From Brenneria izbisi (GTDB lineage Bacteria; Pseudomonadota; Gammaproteobacteria; Enterobacterales; Enterobacteriaceae), in assembly GCF_025840185.1 (NCBI RefSeq), contig NZ_JAMPJU010000007.1, positions 141,635-205,634 on the forward strand: a stretch of DNA of 64,000 bases, in the 5' to 3' direction. Shown piece by piece: positions 36,595 to 48,147 of the stretch. The notes beneath the pieces are model-generated. The model searched no databases and was not told the DNA's origin. It worked only from the letters and a program-made list of their open reading frames with translations. A program made the translations under genes and the position numbers. Position 1 is the first letter of the stretch; each line of letters opens with the position of its first letter.

Positions 36595-36624
36595 CCACAG
36601 GCCGGCGCCTGTGGTTTTTCTTTT
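36595..36624 (+). terminator. rho-independent terminator between brnQ and proY
   Basis: CCACAGGC-CGGC-GCCTGTGG is a perfect eight-base stem with a tetraloop, followed by TTTTTCTTTT. It lies 24 bases after the brnQ stop and 21 before the proY ATG. Confidence 0.92.
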
Positions 36625-36644
36625 GGCAGACAGGTTACTTATCT

Positions 36645-38006
36645 ATGGAACAACAATCCGCTAAGCTCAAACGTGGGTTAAGCACGCGGCATATTCGTTT
36701 TATCGCCCTGGGGTCGGCGATTGGCACCGGGCTTTTTTATGGTTCCGCCAGCGCCATTCAGATGGCGGGACCCAGCGTATTGCTGGCTTACCTGATCGGC
36801 GGGGTGGTGGCGTATATCATCATGCGGGCGCTGGGAGAGATGTCCGTCAATAACCCGCAGTCTAGTTCTTTCTCGCGTTATGCGCAGGATTATCTTGGCC
36901 CGTTGGCCGGCTATATCACCGGTTGGACCTACTGTTTCGAGATGCTGATTGTCGCCATCGCCGATGTGACCGCTTTCGGCATTTATATGGGCGTCTGGTT
37001 CCCGGCTGTACCGCATTGGGTGTGGGTGCTGAGTGTGGTGCTGATCATCGGCGCCATCAATCTGATGAATGTGAAAGCCTTCGGGGAATTGGAGTTTTGG
37101 CTCTCTTTCTTCAAAGTCGCCACCATTATCATCATGATCGTCGCTGGTTTCGGCATCATTATCTGGGGGATCGGCAACGGCGGAGAGCCGACCGGGATCC
37201 ATAATCTGTGGACCAATGGCGGGTTCTTCAGCAATGGCGTGATGGGAATGATCCTTTCCCTGCAACTGGTGATGTTCGCTTATGGCGGCGTGGAAATCAT
37301 CGGGATTACGGCAGGTGAAGCGCAGGACCCGAAGAAATCCATCCCGCGCGCCATTAACTCGGTGCCGTGGCGTATTCTGGTATTTTATGTCGGCACGTTG
37401 TTCGTCATCATGTCGATTTACCCGTGGGATCAGATTGGCGCCAACGGTAGTCCTTTTGTACTGACGTTCCAGAATATGGGCATTCCCGCCGCCGCCGGTA
37501 TCCTGAATTTCGTCGTTATCACCGCTTCCCTTTCTGCTATCAATAGCGATGTGTTTGGCGTGGGACGTATGCTGCATGGTATGGCGCAGCAAGGGCATGC
37601 GCCGAAAGTGTTCAGCCGTATTTCGACGCGCGGTATTCCCTGGGTGACGGTCGTCGTCATGATGTTGGCATTGCTGGTGGCGGTATACCTGAACTACATC
37701 ATGCCGGGGAAAGTGTTCCTGGTGATCGCGTCGCTGGCGACGTTCGCCACCGTCTGGGTGTGGATCATGATCCTGTTTTCCCAGATTGCTTTTCGCCTCG
37801 GTCTGAGCCGTGATGAAGTGAAGGCGCTGGCGTTCCCATTGCGTGGCGGCGTCATCACTTCAGCTTTCGGCATCCTGTTCCTGATCTTTATCATTGGCCT
37901 GATCGGTTACTTCCCGGATACGCGTGTTTCGCTTTATGTCGGCGTTATCTGGATTGTCCTGCTGCTGATTGGCTACATGATTAAGAAGCGATATCAGCGG
38001 CAATGA
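36645..38006 (+). CDS. proY: ProY-type amino acid permease (proline-specific by homology)
   Basis: Member of the amino acid-polyamine-organocation family. The 453-residue protein has twelve predicted membrane segments and the family signature near the start: [20 protein letters not shown] then [20 protein letters not shown]. The conserved [20 protein letters not shown] segment is present. ProY was originally reported to take up proline, but in relatives histidine uptake is also reported, so substrate is tentative. Position after brnQ matches the enterobacterial order, although malZ, which often follows, is missing here. A terminator convergent with ybdG follows. Confidence 0.93.
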   Translation: MEQQSAKLKRGLSTRHIRFIALGSAIGTGLFYGSASAIQMAGPSVLLAYLIGGVVAYIIMRALGEMSVNNPQSSSFSRYAQDYLGPLAGYITGWTYCFEMLIVAIADVTAFGIYMGVWFPAVPHWVWVLSVVLIIGAINLMNVKAFGELEFWLSFFKVATIIIMIVAGFGIIIWGIGNGGEPTGIHNLWTNGGFFSNGVMGMILSLQLVMFAYGGVEIIGITAGEAQDPKKSIPRAINSVPWRILVFYVGTLFVIMSIYPWDQIGANGSPFVLTFQNMGIPAAAGILNFVVITASLSAINSDVFGVGRMLHGMAQQGHAPKVFSRISTRGIPWVTVVVMMLALLVAVYLNYIMPGKVFLVIASLATFATVWVWIMILFSQIAFRLGLSRDEVKALAFPLRGGVITSAFGILFLIFIIGLIGYFPDTRVSLYVGVIWIVLLLIGYMIKKRYQRQ

Positions 38007-38034
38007 TGTGAAAATCCGCTGATGCGGGGTGATG

Positions 38035-38072
38035 CGGGGATGAGGTAAACGCTTCATCCCCGTTTGTTTTTT
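38035..38072 (+). terminator. terminator after proY
   Basis: CGGGGATGA (38035-38043) pairs with TCATCCCCG (38054-38062), with T-rich GTTTGTTTTTTAA next. The T run overlaps the end of the convergent ybdG gene (stop at 38071). Confidence 0.88.
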
Positions 38073-39342
38073 AACGGGCTGAAATGACCTGCTGTGCCAG
38101 CGCTTGCATATCATGTCCTGTGGGCGTCTGATGCACGCGCAGATCGAATTCGGGCATCACCGCAAATAGGTGATCGAAGATATCAGCCTGTATGCCTTCG
38201 TACTCAACCCAGACGGTGGTATTGGTAAAGGCATAAATTTCCAGCGGCAGGCCTTCTGGCGTCGGCGCCAACTGACGCACCATCAGCATCATACCTTTAT
38301 GGATCCCCGGATGCGCCCGCAGATAAGCCTGAAGATAAGCGCGGAAGGTGCCCAGATTGGTGAGCCGACGCCCGTTGAGCGGTGAATTGAGATCAACATT
38401 CGATTGCGTATTGTGCTGCTGCAATTCACTGGTTTTATTCTCGATATAGGGTGAAAGCAGCTTGCTGCGCAGTAGCCGCTCACGTTCGCTTTCGGTCATG
38501 AAATGTACGCTGGTGGTATCAATGTTGACGCTACGCTTGATGCGCCGTCCCCCTGATTCCGACATCGCGCGCCAGTTTTTGAATGAGTCCGATATCAAGG
38601 CATAGGTGGGAATGGTGGTGATGGTATTGTCCCAGTTTTTGACTTTAACCGTGGTCAGCCCGATATCGATTACCGCGCCATCAGCGCCGTATTTCGGCAT
38701 TTCCAGCCAGTCCCCCAACAACAACATGTCGTTGGCTGAAAGCTGGATACCGGCCACCAGGCCCATAATCGGATCTTTGAAAATCAGCATCAGGACTGCG
38801 GTCATGGCGCCCAATCCACTGATGAGAATCAATGGCGATTTCCCAATCAGCAGTGACACCACCATGATGCCAATCACGATGGTGGCGATCAGTTTCAGAC
38901 TTTGAAATATCCCCCGTAGCGGCAGTTGGGTGGCGGTTTTTGAACGCGCAGAGACGGCCAGCAGAATGTCAAGGAGCGAGAACAACACCAGCAACGCGAA
39001 AACCATGATCCAAACCTGGGAACAGATCACCAGCGCTTCACGGGTTTCACTCTGAGGCGGCAGCCATAGCACGACCTGAATATTGAGAATGACGCCCTGA
39101 AGCAGAAAAGCCAGACGATTAAACAGATTATGTTGCGTTAACGCCTGTTTCCAACCGGGCGCGCCGGTGTTTTCCGTGATGCGCAATGAGCGTAATACCA
39201 TCTTTTTCAACACCACCTGATGAAGAATTAGATGGATGATGGCTGAAATCAGCAGGATCAGTCCGACGACAATCAGTAACGCAATGATGCTCGCGTGTTG
39301 CATCCCTTCATTTTCCAGCCACAGCGCCAGATTTTGTTGCAT
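38071..39342 (-). CDS. ybdG: mechanosensitive channel YbdG (MscM)
   Basis: YbdG is a miniconductance MscS-like channel that protects against osmotic downshock. The 423-residue protein has about five N-terminal membrane helices, then the pore helix region [20 protein letters not shown] and the cytoplasmic beta domain [40 protein letters not shown] and [20 protein letters not shown]. The tail [16 protein letters not shown] matches Escherichia YbdG. In Escherichia the gene lies elsewhere (near nfsB), so its place beside proY is a local rearrangement. Confidence 0.95.
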   Translation of the reverse strand: MQQNLALWLENEGMQHASIIALLIVVGLILLISAIIHLILHQVVLKKMVLRSLRITENTGAPGWKQALTQHNLFNRLAFLLQGVILNIQVVLWLPPQSETREALVICSQVWIMVFALLVLFSLLDILLAVSARSKTATQLPLRGIFQSLKLIATIVIGIMVVSLLIGKSPLILISGLGAMTAVLMLIFKDPIMGLVAGIQLSANDMLLLGDWLEMPKYGADGAVIDIGLTTVKVKNWDNTITTIPTYALISDSFKNWRAMSESGGRRIKRSVNIDTTSVHFMTESERERLLRSKLLSPYIENKTSELQQHNTQSNVDLNSPLNGRRLTNLGTFRAYLQAYLRAHPGIHKGMMLMVRQLAPTPEGLPLEIYAFTNTTVWVEYEGIQADIFDHLFAVMPEFDLRVHQTPTGHDMQALAQQVISAR

Positions 39343-39530
39343 GTGCTCTCCTTTATTCCGGTCTGTGTTAATAGTGAGTCAACATAAGGCTAAGGGATTG
39401 CCGCATTCAGTCAACCTTTTGTTCTGAGAAGGGTTGTTTGGGGGGCGTTTGTTTCAGGGAAAGATGAAAAATAGCGTCATATCGCTTATGAGCGGAAATG
39501 AGGACGAGCGGGTGGGCGGATATTAAAAGT

Positions 39531-39561
39531 AAAAGCCGATTGTTTGAACCAACCGGCTTTT
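39531..39561 (-). terminator. terminator after the peroxiredoxin gene
   Basis: On the minus strand AAAGCCGGTTG pairs with CAATCGGCTTT (one G-U) around a nine-base loop, followed by TACTTTTAAT. It lies about 35 bases after the peroxiredoxin stop. Confidence 0.75.
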
Positions 39562-39595
39562 GGCTGTCGTACACTAAGCGGGAGTGCGCGGGGAA

Positions 39596-40198
39596 TTACA
39601 ATTTGTCTGCGTTTTCAGACAGATATTTCGCTACGCCGTCCGGCGATGCGCCCATGCCTGTTTTCCCTTTTTCCCACTGGGCAGGGCAGACTTCGCCGTG
39701 TTCCTCGTGGAATTGCAGCGCGTCAACCATACGCAGCATTTCATCAATGTTACGACCCAGCGGTAGATCATTAACGACCTGGTGGCGAACAATACCGTTT
39801 TTATCGATCAGGAAAGAACCACGTAGCGCCACGCCCGCTTCCGGGTGTTCGATGCCGTAGGCTTTCTGGATTTCACGCTTGATATCAGCAACCATGGCAT
39901 ATTTCACTTCACCAATGCCGCCTTTGTCTACCGGGGTTTTACGCCAGGCGTTATGAACGAATTCAGAGTCGAAGGAGACGCCGACTACTTCAACGCCGCG
40001 TTTTTGGAATTCAGCATAACGGTGATCGAAGGCGATCAATTCTGACGGACAAACAAAAGTGAAATCCATCGGCCAGAAGAAGATCACCGCCGGTTTACCG
40101 TTGATGTGTTTTTTCAGATTGAAATTTTCAACGATTTCGCCACTACCTAAAACAGCGGCAGCGGTGAAGTCAGGGGCTTCACGAGTTACCAGGACCAT
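39596..40198 (-). CDS. tsaA: two-cysteine peroxiredoxin (AhpC/TSA family)
   Basis: Reduces hydrogen peroxide and organic peroxides. The 200-residue protein contains the peroxidatic site FFWPMDFTFVCPSELIAFDH (Cys within FVCPSE) with the Thr and Arg partners, and the resolving Cys in HGEVCPAQWEKGK. The GVALRGSFLIDKNGIVRHQV stretch is typical of AhpC1/PrxC. The tsaA symbol follows the Salmonella gene in a similar position between proY and acpH. AGGAG lies just upstream of the ATG. Which thiol donor serves it cannot be read; no ahpF is nearby. Confidence 0.9.
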   Translation of the reverse strand: MVLVTREAPDFTAAAVLGSGEIVENFNLKKHINGKPAVIFFWPMDFTFVCPSELIAFDHRYAEFQKRGVEVVGVSFDSEFVHNAWRKTPVDKGGIGEVKYAMVADIKREIQKAYGIEHPEAGVALRGSFLIDKNGIVRHQVVNDLPLGRNIDEMLRMVDALQFHEEHGEVCPAQWEKGKTGMGASPDGVAKYLSENADKL

Positions 40199-40401
40199 AA
40201 TTACTCCTGTAAATTATTGTTAAAGATGGATGGATTACCGAAATCAACATTCAGTATAGGGATTTCAGCCGGGCGAATATAGTCAAAGCGACCAATCGAT
40301 GAGATAGCTTTCAACGATTGAATAAATCGGCAGAACATATCAATGCCTTATACTAACCTGCTCCAATGATCGATCAGCCGACTTGCGATAAATCCTCAGG
40401 T

Positions 40402-40983
40402 TTATAATTGCCGTATCTTCGCCAGATGCATCATCCCCGGATAAAATTGCCAGAAGAGCGTTTCAAATTGAAGATAGTGCTGCTCAATATCGCTGAATGA
40501 ACCTGACAAGGCTGCCAGTTTGGGGCGTCTTGCCGCCATTCGGTGCAGAACATCGGCGATAAACGGCAACTCCGCATACCGTTCCAGCCAACGCTCCGGC
40601 CAAAGATAGCGATTCAGATGCTGGAAGCCCTCAGGCGTTTGCGCCAAATGCGGCGTAATTTGCAACCGGGCCTGGTTGACGAACGCAGGCAGCGAAACCG
40701 CTGGCTCCACCTGGTGCCAATGTTTGGCCAGAAAATGATCCCACAGCACGTCAAGCGTGATCGGCGCGACCCGACGGTGAGCGTCACGGAAATACTGACG
40801 CGCCTGTCTGACTTCCGTCAGGCTATCGGTCAGGACATCAACCCGACGATGTAAACGGATGCCGGAGACAATCTCCGCGGCATAACTATCCTGGGGATCG
40901 CCGCGCACGAAATCCGCCATCAAATTGCCTAACAGCGAACTGTCGGCAAGCGTGGCTAAATGGAGGTGAGCTAGAAAATTCAT
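40402..40983 (-). CDS. acpH: acyl-carrier-protein phosphodiesterase
   Basis: AcpH removes the 4'-phosphopantetheine arm from acyl carrier protein. The 193-residue product starts [20 protein letters not shown] and has the HD-like metal-binding pattern: [27 protein letters not shown] and [14 protein letters not shown]. The end [13 protein letters not shown] fits. The start at 40983 is homologous; six extra codons upstream are not. It is divergent from queA, as in Escherichia (yajB). Confidence 0.95.
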   Translation of the reverse strand: MNFLAHLHLATLADSSLLGNLMADFVRGDPQDSYAAEIVSGIRLHRRVDVLTDSLTEVRQARQYFRDAHRRVAPITLDVLWDHFLAKHWHQVEPAVSLPAFVNQARLQITPHLAQTPEGFQHLNRYLWPERWLERYAELPFIADVLHRMAARRPKLAALSGSFSDIEQHYLQFETLFWQFYPGMMHLAKIRQL

Positions 40984-41095
40984 TGCGCCAGTATAATGCA
41001 TTCTGTGACTCAGTGCTTATTTCTTGCAGCCGGACGCGCACGGCTCTAGACTAGGCCGCCCATTTTTAATGTATGAAACAGCTAAGTGAATTGCC

Positions 41096-42166
41096 ATGCG
41101 CGTTGCCGATTTTTCATTTGAACTTCCTGAATCACTGATTGCCCATTATCCGCAAGCGCAGCGCAGCGGTTGCCGCCTGTTGTCGCTGGATGGGCCGACG
41201 GGAAGTCTGACGCATGACATCTTTACCGACTTATTGGATAAACTGGATGCCGGCGATTTGCTGGTTTTCAACAATACGCGGGTGATCCCGGCCCGGCTGT
41301 TTGGCCGCAAAGCCAGCGGCGGCAAGCTCGAAGTGCTGGTTGAGCGCGTACTGGATGAGCGCCGCGTTCTGGCGCATGTTCGCGCGTCAAAAGCGCCGAA
41401 GCCCGGCGCTGCGCTGTTGCTGGGTGATGATGGAAGCGTCAGGGCAACGATGGCGGCGCGTCACGAGGCATTGTTTGAACTGCATTTTGATGATGCCCGC
41501 GACGTGTTGACGATCCTCAATGATATCGGTCATATCCCATTGCCTCCTTATATTGATCGGCCAGACGAGGAGTCTGACCGTGAACTCTATCAGACGGTCT
41601 ACAGTCAGCGTCCGGGCGCGGTGGCGGCGCCCACTGCGGGGTTGCATTTCGATGAACCGATGCTGGCGGCGTTACGGGAAAAAGGCGTGCAGATGGCCTT
41701 CGTGACGCTGCACGTTGGCGCGGGCACCTTTCAGCCAGTGCGCGTTGAGACTATCGAGGATCATGTCATGCACGCTGAATACGCTGAAGTACCGCAGGAT
41801 GTCGTCGATGCGGTGCTGGCGTGTAAAGCCCGCGGCAATCGGGTCATCGCGGTGGGCACTACCTCCGTCCGTTCGCTGGAGAGCGCGGCACAGGCCAGTC
41901 AGGACGCGCTGATCGCCCCGTTTTTTGGCGATACCCGCATCTTTATTTATCCCGGCTACCGCTATCAGGTGATCGACGCGCTCGTCACCAATTTCCATCT
42001 GCCTGAATCGACATTGATTATGCTGGTCGCGGCGTTCGCCGGATATCGGCACACGATGTCCGCCTACCGGCAAGCGGTGGCGGAGCAATATCGTTTTTTC
42101 AGCTATGGAGACGCGATGTTCATCACGCGAAATCCGCAGGCTGAACAGGAACAGGTCGAATCCTGA
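41096..42166 (+). CDS. queA: S-adenosylmethionine:tRNA ribosyltransferase-isomerase QueA
   Basis: Transfers the ribosyl part of S-adenosylmethionine to preQ1-tRNA to make epoxyqueuosine. The 356-residue protein begins [61 protein letters not shown] and [13 protein letters not shown] are family signatures, and [19 protein letters not shown] is near the end. Length is standard. It starts the queA-tgt-yajC-secD-secF cluster. Confidence 0.98.
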   Translation: MRVADFSFELPESLIAHYPQAQRSGCRLLSLDGPTGSLTHDIFTDLLDKLDAGDLLVFNNTRVIPARLFGRKASGGKLEVLVERVLDERRVLAHVRASKAPKPGAALLLGDDGSVRATMAARHEALFELHFDDARDVLTILNDIGHIPLPPYIDRPDEESDRELYQTVYSQRPGAVAAPTAGLHFDEPMLAALREKGVQMAFVTLHVGAGTFQPVRVETIEDHVMHAEYAEVPQDVVDAVLACKARGNRVIAVGTTSVRSLESAAQASQDALIAPFFGDTRIFIYPGYRYQVIDALVTNFHLPESTLIMLVAAFAGYRHTMSAYRQAVAEQYRFFSYGDAMFITRNPQAEQEQVES

Positions 42167-42379
42167 GTTACCTGATTGCGCCGCAGAATTGAAATTGATG
42201 GCGTAACATACTCCGGCGCTATGTCCGCGATTATTGCAGGGGCGATCGAGAGCGTAGAGCGGGCAAGGTGAAAAAAGTTAAATAGGCGCGATGGCTGGCT
42301 TGTGGTGCGGGTTTGATGGTTGTTAGAATGCGCCTCTTTTTGCTATCCATCAGACTGTTTTTCTGATGCCGGAGGCTAA

Positions 42380-43525
<1,146 letters not shown>

Positions 43526-43608
43526 TGGCTGGCTTTAATGTGGATCCTGTATTATTCAATTTCGTCGTCTTGACAACTTATCTTTTTGACAAAAAAGAGG
43601 AAATTTAA

Positions 43609-43941
43609 ATGAGTCTTTTTATCTCCGATGCTGTGGCAGCAACTGGCGCTCCGGCTCAGGGAAGCCCGTACTCTCTGGTTATTATGTTGGCCGTTTTCGG
43701 TCTGATTTTCTACTTTATGATCCTGCGTCCTCAACAAAAGCGCGCCAAGGAACACAAAAAGTTAATGGATTCCATCAGCAAAGGCGATGAAGTTTTGACC
43801 ACCGGCGGTCTGGTAGGCCGTGTGACCAAAGTTTCCGAGACAGGCTACATCGCCATTGCGCTGAACGAAACCAACGAAGTGGTCATCAAACGTGATTTCG
43901 TGGCTGCCGTGCTGCCGAAGGGCACTATCAAGGCCCTGTAA
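43609..43941 (+). CDS. yajC: Sec translocon accessory protein YajC
   Basis: Small inner-membrane partner of SecDF. The 110-residue protein has one membrane helix (about residues 21-40, YSLVIMLAVFGLIFYFMILR) then PQQKRAKEHKKLMDSISKGD, EVLTTGGLVGRVTKV and the small beta domain ending RDFVAAVLPKGTIKAL. It precedes secD by 27 bases. Confidence 0.98.
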   Translation: MSLFISDAVAATGAPAQGSPYSLVIMLAVFGLIFYFMILRPQQKRAKEHKKLMDSISKGDEVLTTGGLVGRVTKVSETGYIAIALNETNEVVIKRDFVAAVLPKGTIKAL

Positions 43942-43968
43942 TTTTTGATTTTCCCGAAGGGAACTGCC

Positions 43969-45816
43969 GTGTTAAACCGTTATCCTTTGTGGAAGTACCT
44001 GATGTTGACTGTGGCTTTGGTCATCGGTCTGCTTTATGCGCTTCCTAACCTATATGGTGAGGATCCGGCGGTACAAGTTACTGGCGCGCGGGGAACCGCC
44101 GCCAGCGAAACGACGCTGATCCAAGTCCAGAATGTCCTAAAAGAACAAAATATCACCAGTAAGTCAATTGCATTGGAAAATGGTGCGATTCTGGCTCGCT
44201 TCTCTAATCCAGACGTACAGATCCGTGCGCGCGAAGCCCTCCTGAGCGAATTGGGCGACAAGTTTGTGGTGGCGCTCAACCTGGCGCCGGCTACCCCGAC
44301 CTGGCTGCGCGTTTTGGGCGCGGAGCCGATGAAACTCGGCCTTGATCTGCGCGGCGGCGTGCACTTCCTGATGGAAGTGGATATGGATACGGCGTTGGGT
44401 AAACTGCAAGAGCAGGCGATGGACTCTTTGCGCAGCGATCTGCGTGAGAAAAATATTCCTTACGCCGCGGTGCGTAAAACCGACAACTATGGCGTCGAAA
44501 TCCGTTTCCGCGATGGGCAGACGCGTGATGAAGGCGTCAGCTACCTGACGCCCCGCCACCGTGATTTGGTTATCAGCGGCAGCAGCGGCAATCTACTGCG
44601 GGCGGTAATGAGTGATGAACGTCTGCGTGAAGCGCGTGAATATGCCGTTCAGCAGAACATCAATATCCTGCGTAACCGTGTAAACCAACTGGGGGTTGCC
44701 GAACCGCTGGTGCAACGTCAGGGCGCGGATCGTATCGTGGTTGAATTGCCGGGTATCCAGGACACCGCGCGGGCCAAAGAAATTTTGGGCGCGACGGCGA
44801 CGCTGGAATTCAGACTGGTGAACAGCGATGCCGATGCGACCGCGGCGGCCAATGGCCGTGTGCCGGGCGATTCCGAAGTGAAAAACATGCGTGACGGTTC
44901 GCCGGTCGTGCTGTTCAAGCGTGTGATTCTGACGGGCGATCACATCACTGATTCAACGTCGAGCACGGATGAATACAACCGTCCGCAGGTGAATATTTCT
45001 CTGGACAGCGCCGGCGGCAACACCATGTCCAATTTCACCAAAGACAGCATCGGTAAACTGATGGCGACGCTGTTTGTCGAATACAAAGACAGCGGCAAGA
45101 AAGACGCCGCCGGACGTGCGATTCTGGAGAAACAGGAAGAAGTGATCAACGTGGCGACGATCCAGTCGCGTCTGGGGAACAGCTTCCGTATCACCGGCAT
45201 CGACAATCCGAATGAAGCCCGTCAGCTTTCCCTGTTATTGCGCGCCGGCGCCTTGATTGCGCCTATCCAGATTGTGGAAGAGCGGACCATCGGGCCGACG
45301 CTGGGGATGCAGAACATTACTCAGGGTCTGGAAGCCTGTTTGTGGGGCTTGATCGCATCTATTGTCTTTATGGTGGTCTACTACCGTAAATTCGGCGTGA
45401 TTGCGACAACCGCGCTGATAGCGAATCTGGTGATGATCGTCGGCATCATGTCGCTGTTGCCGGGGGCGACGTTAACCATGCCGGGTATTGCCGGTATTGT
45501 ATTGACGCTGGCGGTAGCCGTTGATGCGAACGTATTGATAAACGAGCGTATTAAGGAAGAACTGAGAAACGGACGTTCAGTTCAGCAAGCGATTCACGAA
45601 GGTTACAAAGGCGCATTCTCCAGTATCGTGGATGCCAACCTGACGACCTTGATTACTGCCGTGATCCTTTACGCTGTGGGTACGGGTTCAATCAAAGGTT
45701 TTGCCATCACCACGGCAATCGGGGTTGCGACCTCGATGTTTACGGCGATCGTCGGTACTCGTGCCATCGTTAACCTGCTTTACGGCGGCAAACGCATTAA
45801 TAAGCTGTCAATCTGA
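43969..45816 (+). CDS. secD: protein translocase subunit SecD
   Basis: SecD uses the proton gradient with SecF to pull secreted proteins out of the SecYEG channel. From the GTG start the product has 615 residues, equal to Escherichia SecD, and begins (Met)[19 protein letters not shown]. The periplasmic P1 head region runs about 30-450 ([20 protein letters not shown] is diagnostic). Six C-terminal membrane segments follow, with [20 protein letters not shown] containing the functional aspartate. AAGGGA lies before GTG; the alternative upstream ATG at 43945 has no homology. Confidence 0.97.
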   Translation: MLNRYPLWKYLMLTVALVIGLLYALPNLYGEDPAVQVTGARGTAASETTLIQVQNVLKEQNITSKSIALENGAILARFSNPDVQIRAREALLSELGDKFVVALNLAPATPTWLRVLGAEPMKLGLDLRGGVHFLMEVDMDTALGKLQEQAMDSLRSDLREKNIPYAAVRKTDNYGVEIRFRDGQTRDEGVSYLTPRHRDLVISGSSGNLLRAVMSDERLREAREYAVQQNINILRNRVNQLGVAEPLVQRQGADRIVVELPGIQDTARAKEILGATATLEFRLVNSDADATAAANGRVPGDSEVKNMRDGSPVVLFKRVILTGDHITDSTSSTDEYNRPQVNISLDSAGGNTMSNFTKDSIGKLMATLFVEYKDSGKKDAAGRAILEKQEEVINVATIQSRLGNSFRITGIDNPNEARQLSLLLRAGALIAPIQIVEERTIGPTLGMQNITQGLEACLWGLIASIVFMVVYYRKFGVIATTALIANLVMIVGIMSLLPGATLTMPGIAGIVLTLAVAVDANVLINERIKEELRNGRSVQQAIHEGYKGAFSSIVDANLTTLITAVILYAVGTGSIKGFAITTAIGVATSMFTAIVGTRAIVNLLYGGKRINKLSI

Positions 45817-45826
45817 GGAGTGCGTT

Positions 45827-46795
45827 GTGGCACAGGATTATACTGTTGAACAACTAAACTACGGACGCAAGGTATATGACTTTATGCGTTGGGACAATGT
45901 GGCGTTCCTGATTTCAGGTTCGTTGTTGATCCTTTCGCTGATCGTCATGGGCGTGCGTGGTTTTAACTGGGGTTTGGACTTCACCGGCGGTACGGTGATT
46001 GAGATCAACCTCGAAAAACCCGCCGATCTGGATCAGATCCGTGATTCGCTGGAAAAGGCCGGTTTTAATGATCCGCTGATCCAGAATTTTGGCAGCAGCC
46101 GTGATGTTATGGTGCGTATGCCGCCAAGCGTAGGCACATCCGGTCAGGAGTTGGGTAGCCGGGTGTTGAGCGTGATCAACGCCGGGACGGAACAAAACGC
46201 GACGGTAAAACGTATCGAGTTTGTCGGCCCCAGCGTGGGCAACGATCTGGCGCAGGCCGGCGGCATGGCGCTGCTGAGCGCGTTGATCTGTATCCTGATC
46301 TATGTCGGCTTCCGCTTTGAGTGGCGTCTGGCGCTGGGGGCGGTGATTGCGCTGGCGCATGATGTGATTATCACGCTGGGGGTATTGTCGCTTTTCAAGA
46401 TAGAGATTGATCTGACGATCGTCGCCTCGTTGATGTCGGTTATCGGCTACTCGCTGAACGACAGCATCGTGGTGTCGGACCGTATTCGTGAGAACTTCCG
46501 CAAGATCCGTCGCGGGACATCTTATGAAATCATGAATATCTCGCTGACCCAGACGCTGAGCCGTACCATCATGACCTCCGCCACCACGCTGGTGGTGGTG
46601 TTGATGCTGTATATCTTTGGCGGCGCGATGCTGGAAGGCTTCTCGCTGGCGATGCTGATCGGCGTGTCGATCGGTACGGTGTCTTCCATCTATGTCGCAT
46701 CGGCATTAGCGTTGAAGCTGGGTATGAAGCGCGAACACTTGCTGATACAGAAGGTTGAAAAAGAGGGCGCGGATCAGCCTTCGATTCTGCCTTAA
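45827..46795 (+). CDS. secF: protein translocase subunit SecF
   Basis: Partner of SecD. The 322-residue product starts at a GTG ([20 protein letters not shown] follows the initiator), eight bases after [26 protein letters not shown] and [20 protein letters not shown] are typical, and the functional aspartate-containing loop is [20 protein letters not shown]. Six membrane segments are predicted. A longer frame starting inside secD is a shadow. A clear terminator follows. Confidence 0.97.
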   Translation: MAQDYTVEQLNYGRKVYDFMRWDNVAFLISGSLLILSLIVMGVRGFNWGLDFTGGTVIEINLEKPADLDQIRDSLEKAGFNDPLIQNFGSSRDVMVRMPPSVGTSGQELGSRVLSVINAGTEQNATVKRIEFVGPSVGNDLAQAGGMALLSALICILIYVGFRFEWRLALGAVIALAHDVIITLGVLSLFKIEIDLTIVASLMSVIGYSLNDSIVVSDRIRENFRKIRRGTSYEIMNISLTQTLSRTIMTSATTLVVVLMLYIFGGAMLEGFSLAMLIGVSIGTVSSIYVASALALKLGMKREHLLIQKVEKEGADQPSILP

Positions 46796-46813
46796 TCAGT
46801 CAGAATGCAATTT

Positions 46814-46839
46814 AAACCCCGCCGCGCGCGGGGTTTTTT
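46814..46839 (+). terminator. rho-independent terminator after secF
   Basis: AAACCCCG (46814-46821) pairs with CGGGGTTT (46829-46836), followed by more Ts. It ends the queA-secF cluster, 18 bases after the stop, and may also serve the convergent yajI gene. Confidence 0.92.
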
Positions 46840-46858
46840 ACGTCTGAAGTTAACCGGA

Positions 46859-47434
46859 TCACGGTGCTTCGATGGCCGCGACGGGCGGCGGCGGCGGTAC
46901 TTCTTCCAGACGATGTAAACGAATAAAGCCTAACTGTTCCGGTGACAATCCGCTGAGGCGTAGTTCAACCACCGCTTCAGGTTTTGGTAACAGCGTGGGT
47001 GTGACGATAAATGATTGCGTCTGTATATCACGGATTAATGGCTTGCCGCTGACGGGATCGATTTGTCCCCAGTCGAGTTGCGCGCTGAAGGCCGGAAGAC
47101 CGATCGCGTCGCTGGTGCGAATATGCAGCAAGGCACGTGTGCCGTTGGCTTCGGGTTCGACATGGCTGAGTGAGATATTGAGTTTGCCAATGCTGCTCTG
47201 CAAAATCGCATGACTTTGCGCGGCTGGGAACAGATACACGCCGGAAGTCGACTGAATATTCAGTGAGTTCTGTTGTTCCAGCGCGATAGCCTGGTCAGTA
47301 AGTGTTTGCAACTGCTGATTTAACTGACTCAACTGAGTCTGTAATGCTGGCGCCTGGCGTTGTTGCGTGCAGCCAGCCAGGGTAAATAAAGCGGGTAAAA
47401 TCGCCAACATACGATATCGGGTTCGGGTTCTCAT
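46859..47434 (-). CDS. yajI: lipoprotein YajI (DUF3251)
   Basis: A 191-residue lipoprotein of unknown function, conserved beside secF and nrdR in enterobacteria. The lipobox is LFTLAGC (Cys22). A coiled-coil-like stretch LQTQLSQLNQQLQTLTDQAI follows, then the DUF3251 beta-rich domain with SGVYLFPAAQSHAILQSSIG. The C-terminus ends in a proline-rich tail (EEVPPPPPVAAIEAP), longer than in Escherichia. Convergent with secF. Confidence 0.9.
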   Translation of the reverse strand: MRTRTRYRMLAILPALFTLAGCTQQRQAPALQTQLSQLNQQLQTLTDQAIALEQQNSLNIQSTSGVYLFPAAQSHAILQSSIGKLNISLSHVEPEANGTRALLHIRTSDAIGLPAFSAQLDWGQIDPVSGKPLIRDIQTQSFIVTPTLLPKPEAVVELRLSGLSPEQLGFIRLHRLEEVPPPPPVAAIEAP

Positions 47435-47650
47435 CTCTGTTGTTCCCCTTGGATGTTTTATTAATACTAATCCTTGATTCCTTTTTCTGACAGTGTAGCT
47501 GTGATTACGGGCAAGTCATAGACGACCGGCTTGTTTCATGCTGTTGCCTGAGCATGCGAGTCCCTTCGCAACAACGCGCAGGAGTTTTGGTTACTCGCTT
47601 AATTCAGGGTAAACTATCTGTACGTAAAGGATTCCTGGTCAGAAAACATC

Positions 47651-48100
47651 ATGCATTGCCCATTTTGTTCTGCTGTTGATACCAAAGTTATTGATTCCCG
47701 CCTGGTGGGTGAGGGCTCGCAGGTGCGCCGACGTCGGCAATGCCTGATGTGTAATGAGCGTTTTACCACATTCGAAATCGCGGAGTTGGTCATGCCCCGC
47801 ATCATAAAAAGCAACGATGTGCGTGAGCCTTTCAACGAGGATAAATTACGTAGCGGTATGCTTAAGGCGCTGGAAAAACGGCCTGTCAGTTCCGATGATG
47901 TCGAGATGGCGATCAATCACATCAAATCTCACTTACGCGCCACGGGCGAGCGTGAAGTAACCGCCAAAATGGTGGGCAATCTGGTCATGGATGCGCTTAA
48001 AAAACTGGATAAGGTGGCTTATATCCGGTTTGCATCGGTGTATCGCAGCTTTGAGGATATTCGTGAATTTGGTGAAGAAATTGCCCGCTTGCAGGATTAA
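47651..48100 (+). CDS. nrdR: transcriptional repressor NrdR
   Basis: NrdR binds ATP/dATP and represses ribonucleotide reductase genes. The 149-residue protein has an N-terminal zinc ribbon (CPFC and CLMC), with [17 protein letters not shown], and an ATP-cone ([20 protein letters not shown] onward). Length and sequence are standard. It precedes ribD by 47 bases, the conserved order. Confidence 0.98.
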   Translation: MHCPFCSAVDTKVIDSRLVGEGSQVRRRRQCLMCNERFTTFEIAELVMPRIIKSNDVREPFNEDKLRSGMLKALEKRPVSSDDVEMAINHIKSHLRATGEREVTAKMVGNLVMDALKKLDKVAYIRFASVYRSFEDIREFGEEIARLQD

Positions 48101-48147
48101 ACCCGATGTAAAGGTTTATTGGTCGTCAAAAACAAGAGGTTCAGGGA

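Noticed and set aside
48101..48147. FMN riboswitch before ribD
   Set aside because: The gap of 47 bases is far too short and ribD follows nrdR directly.
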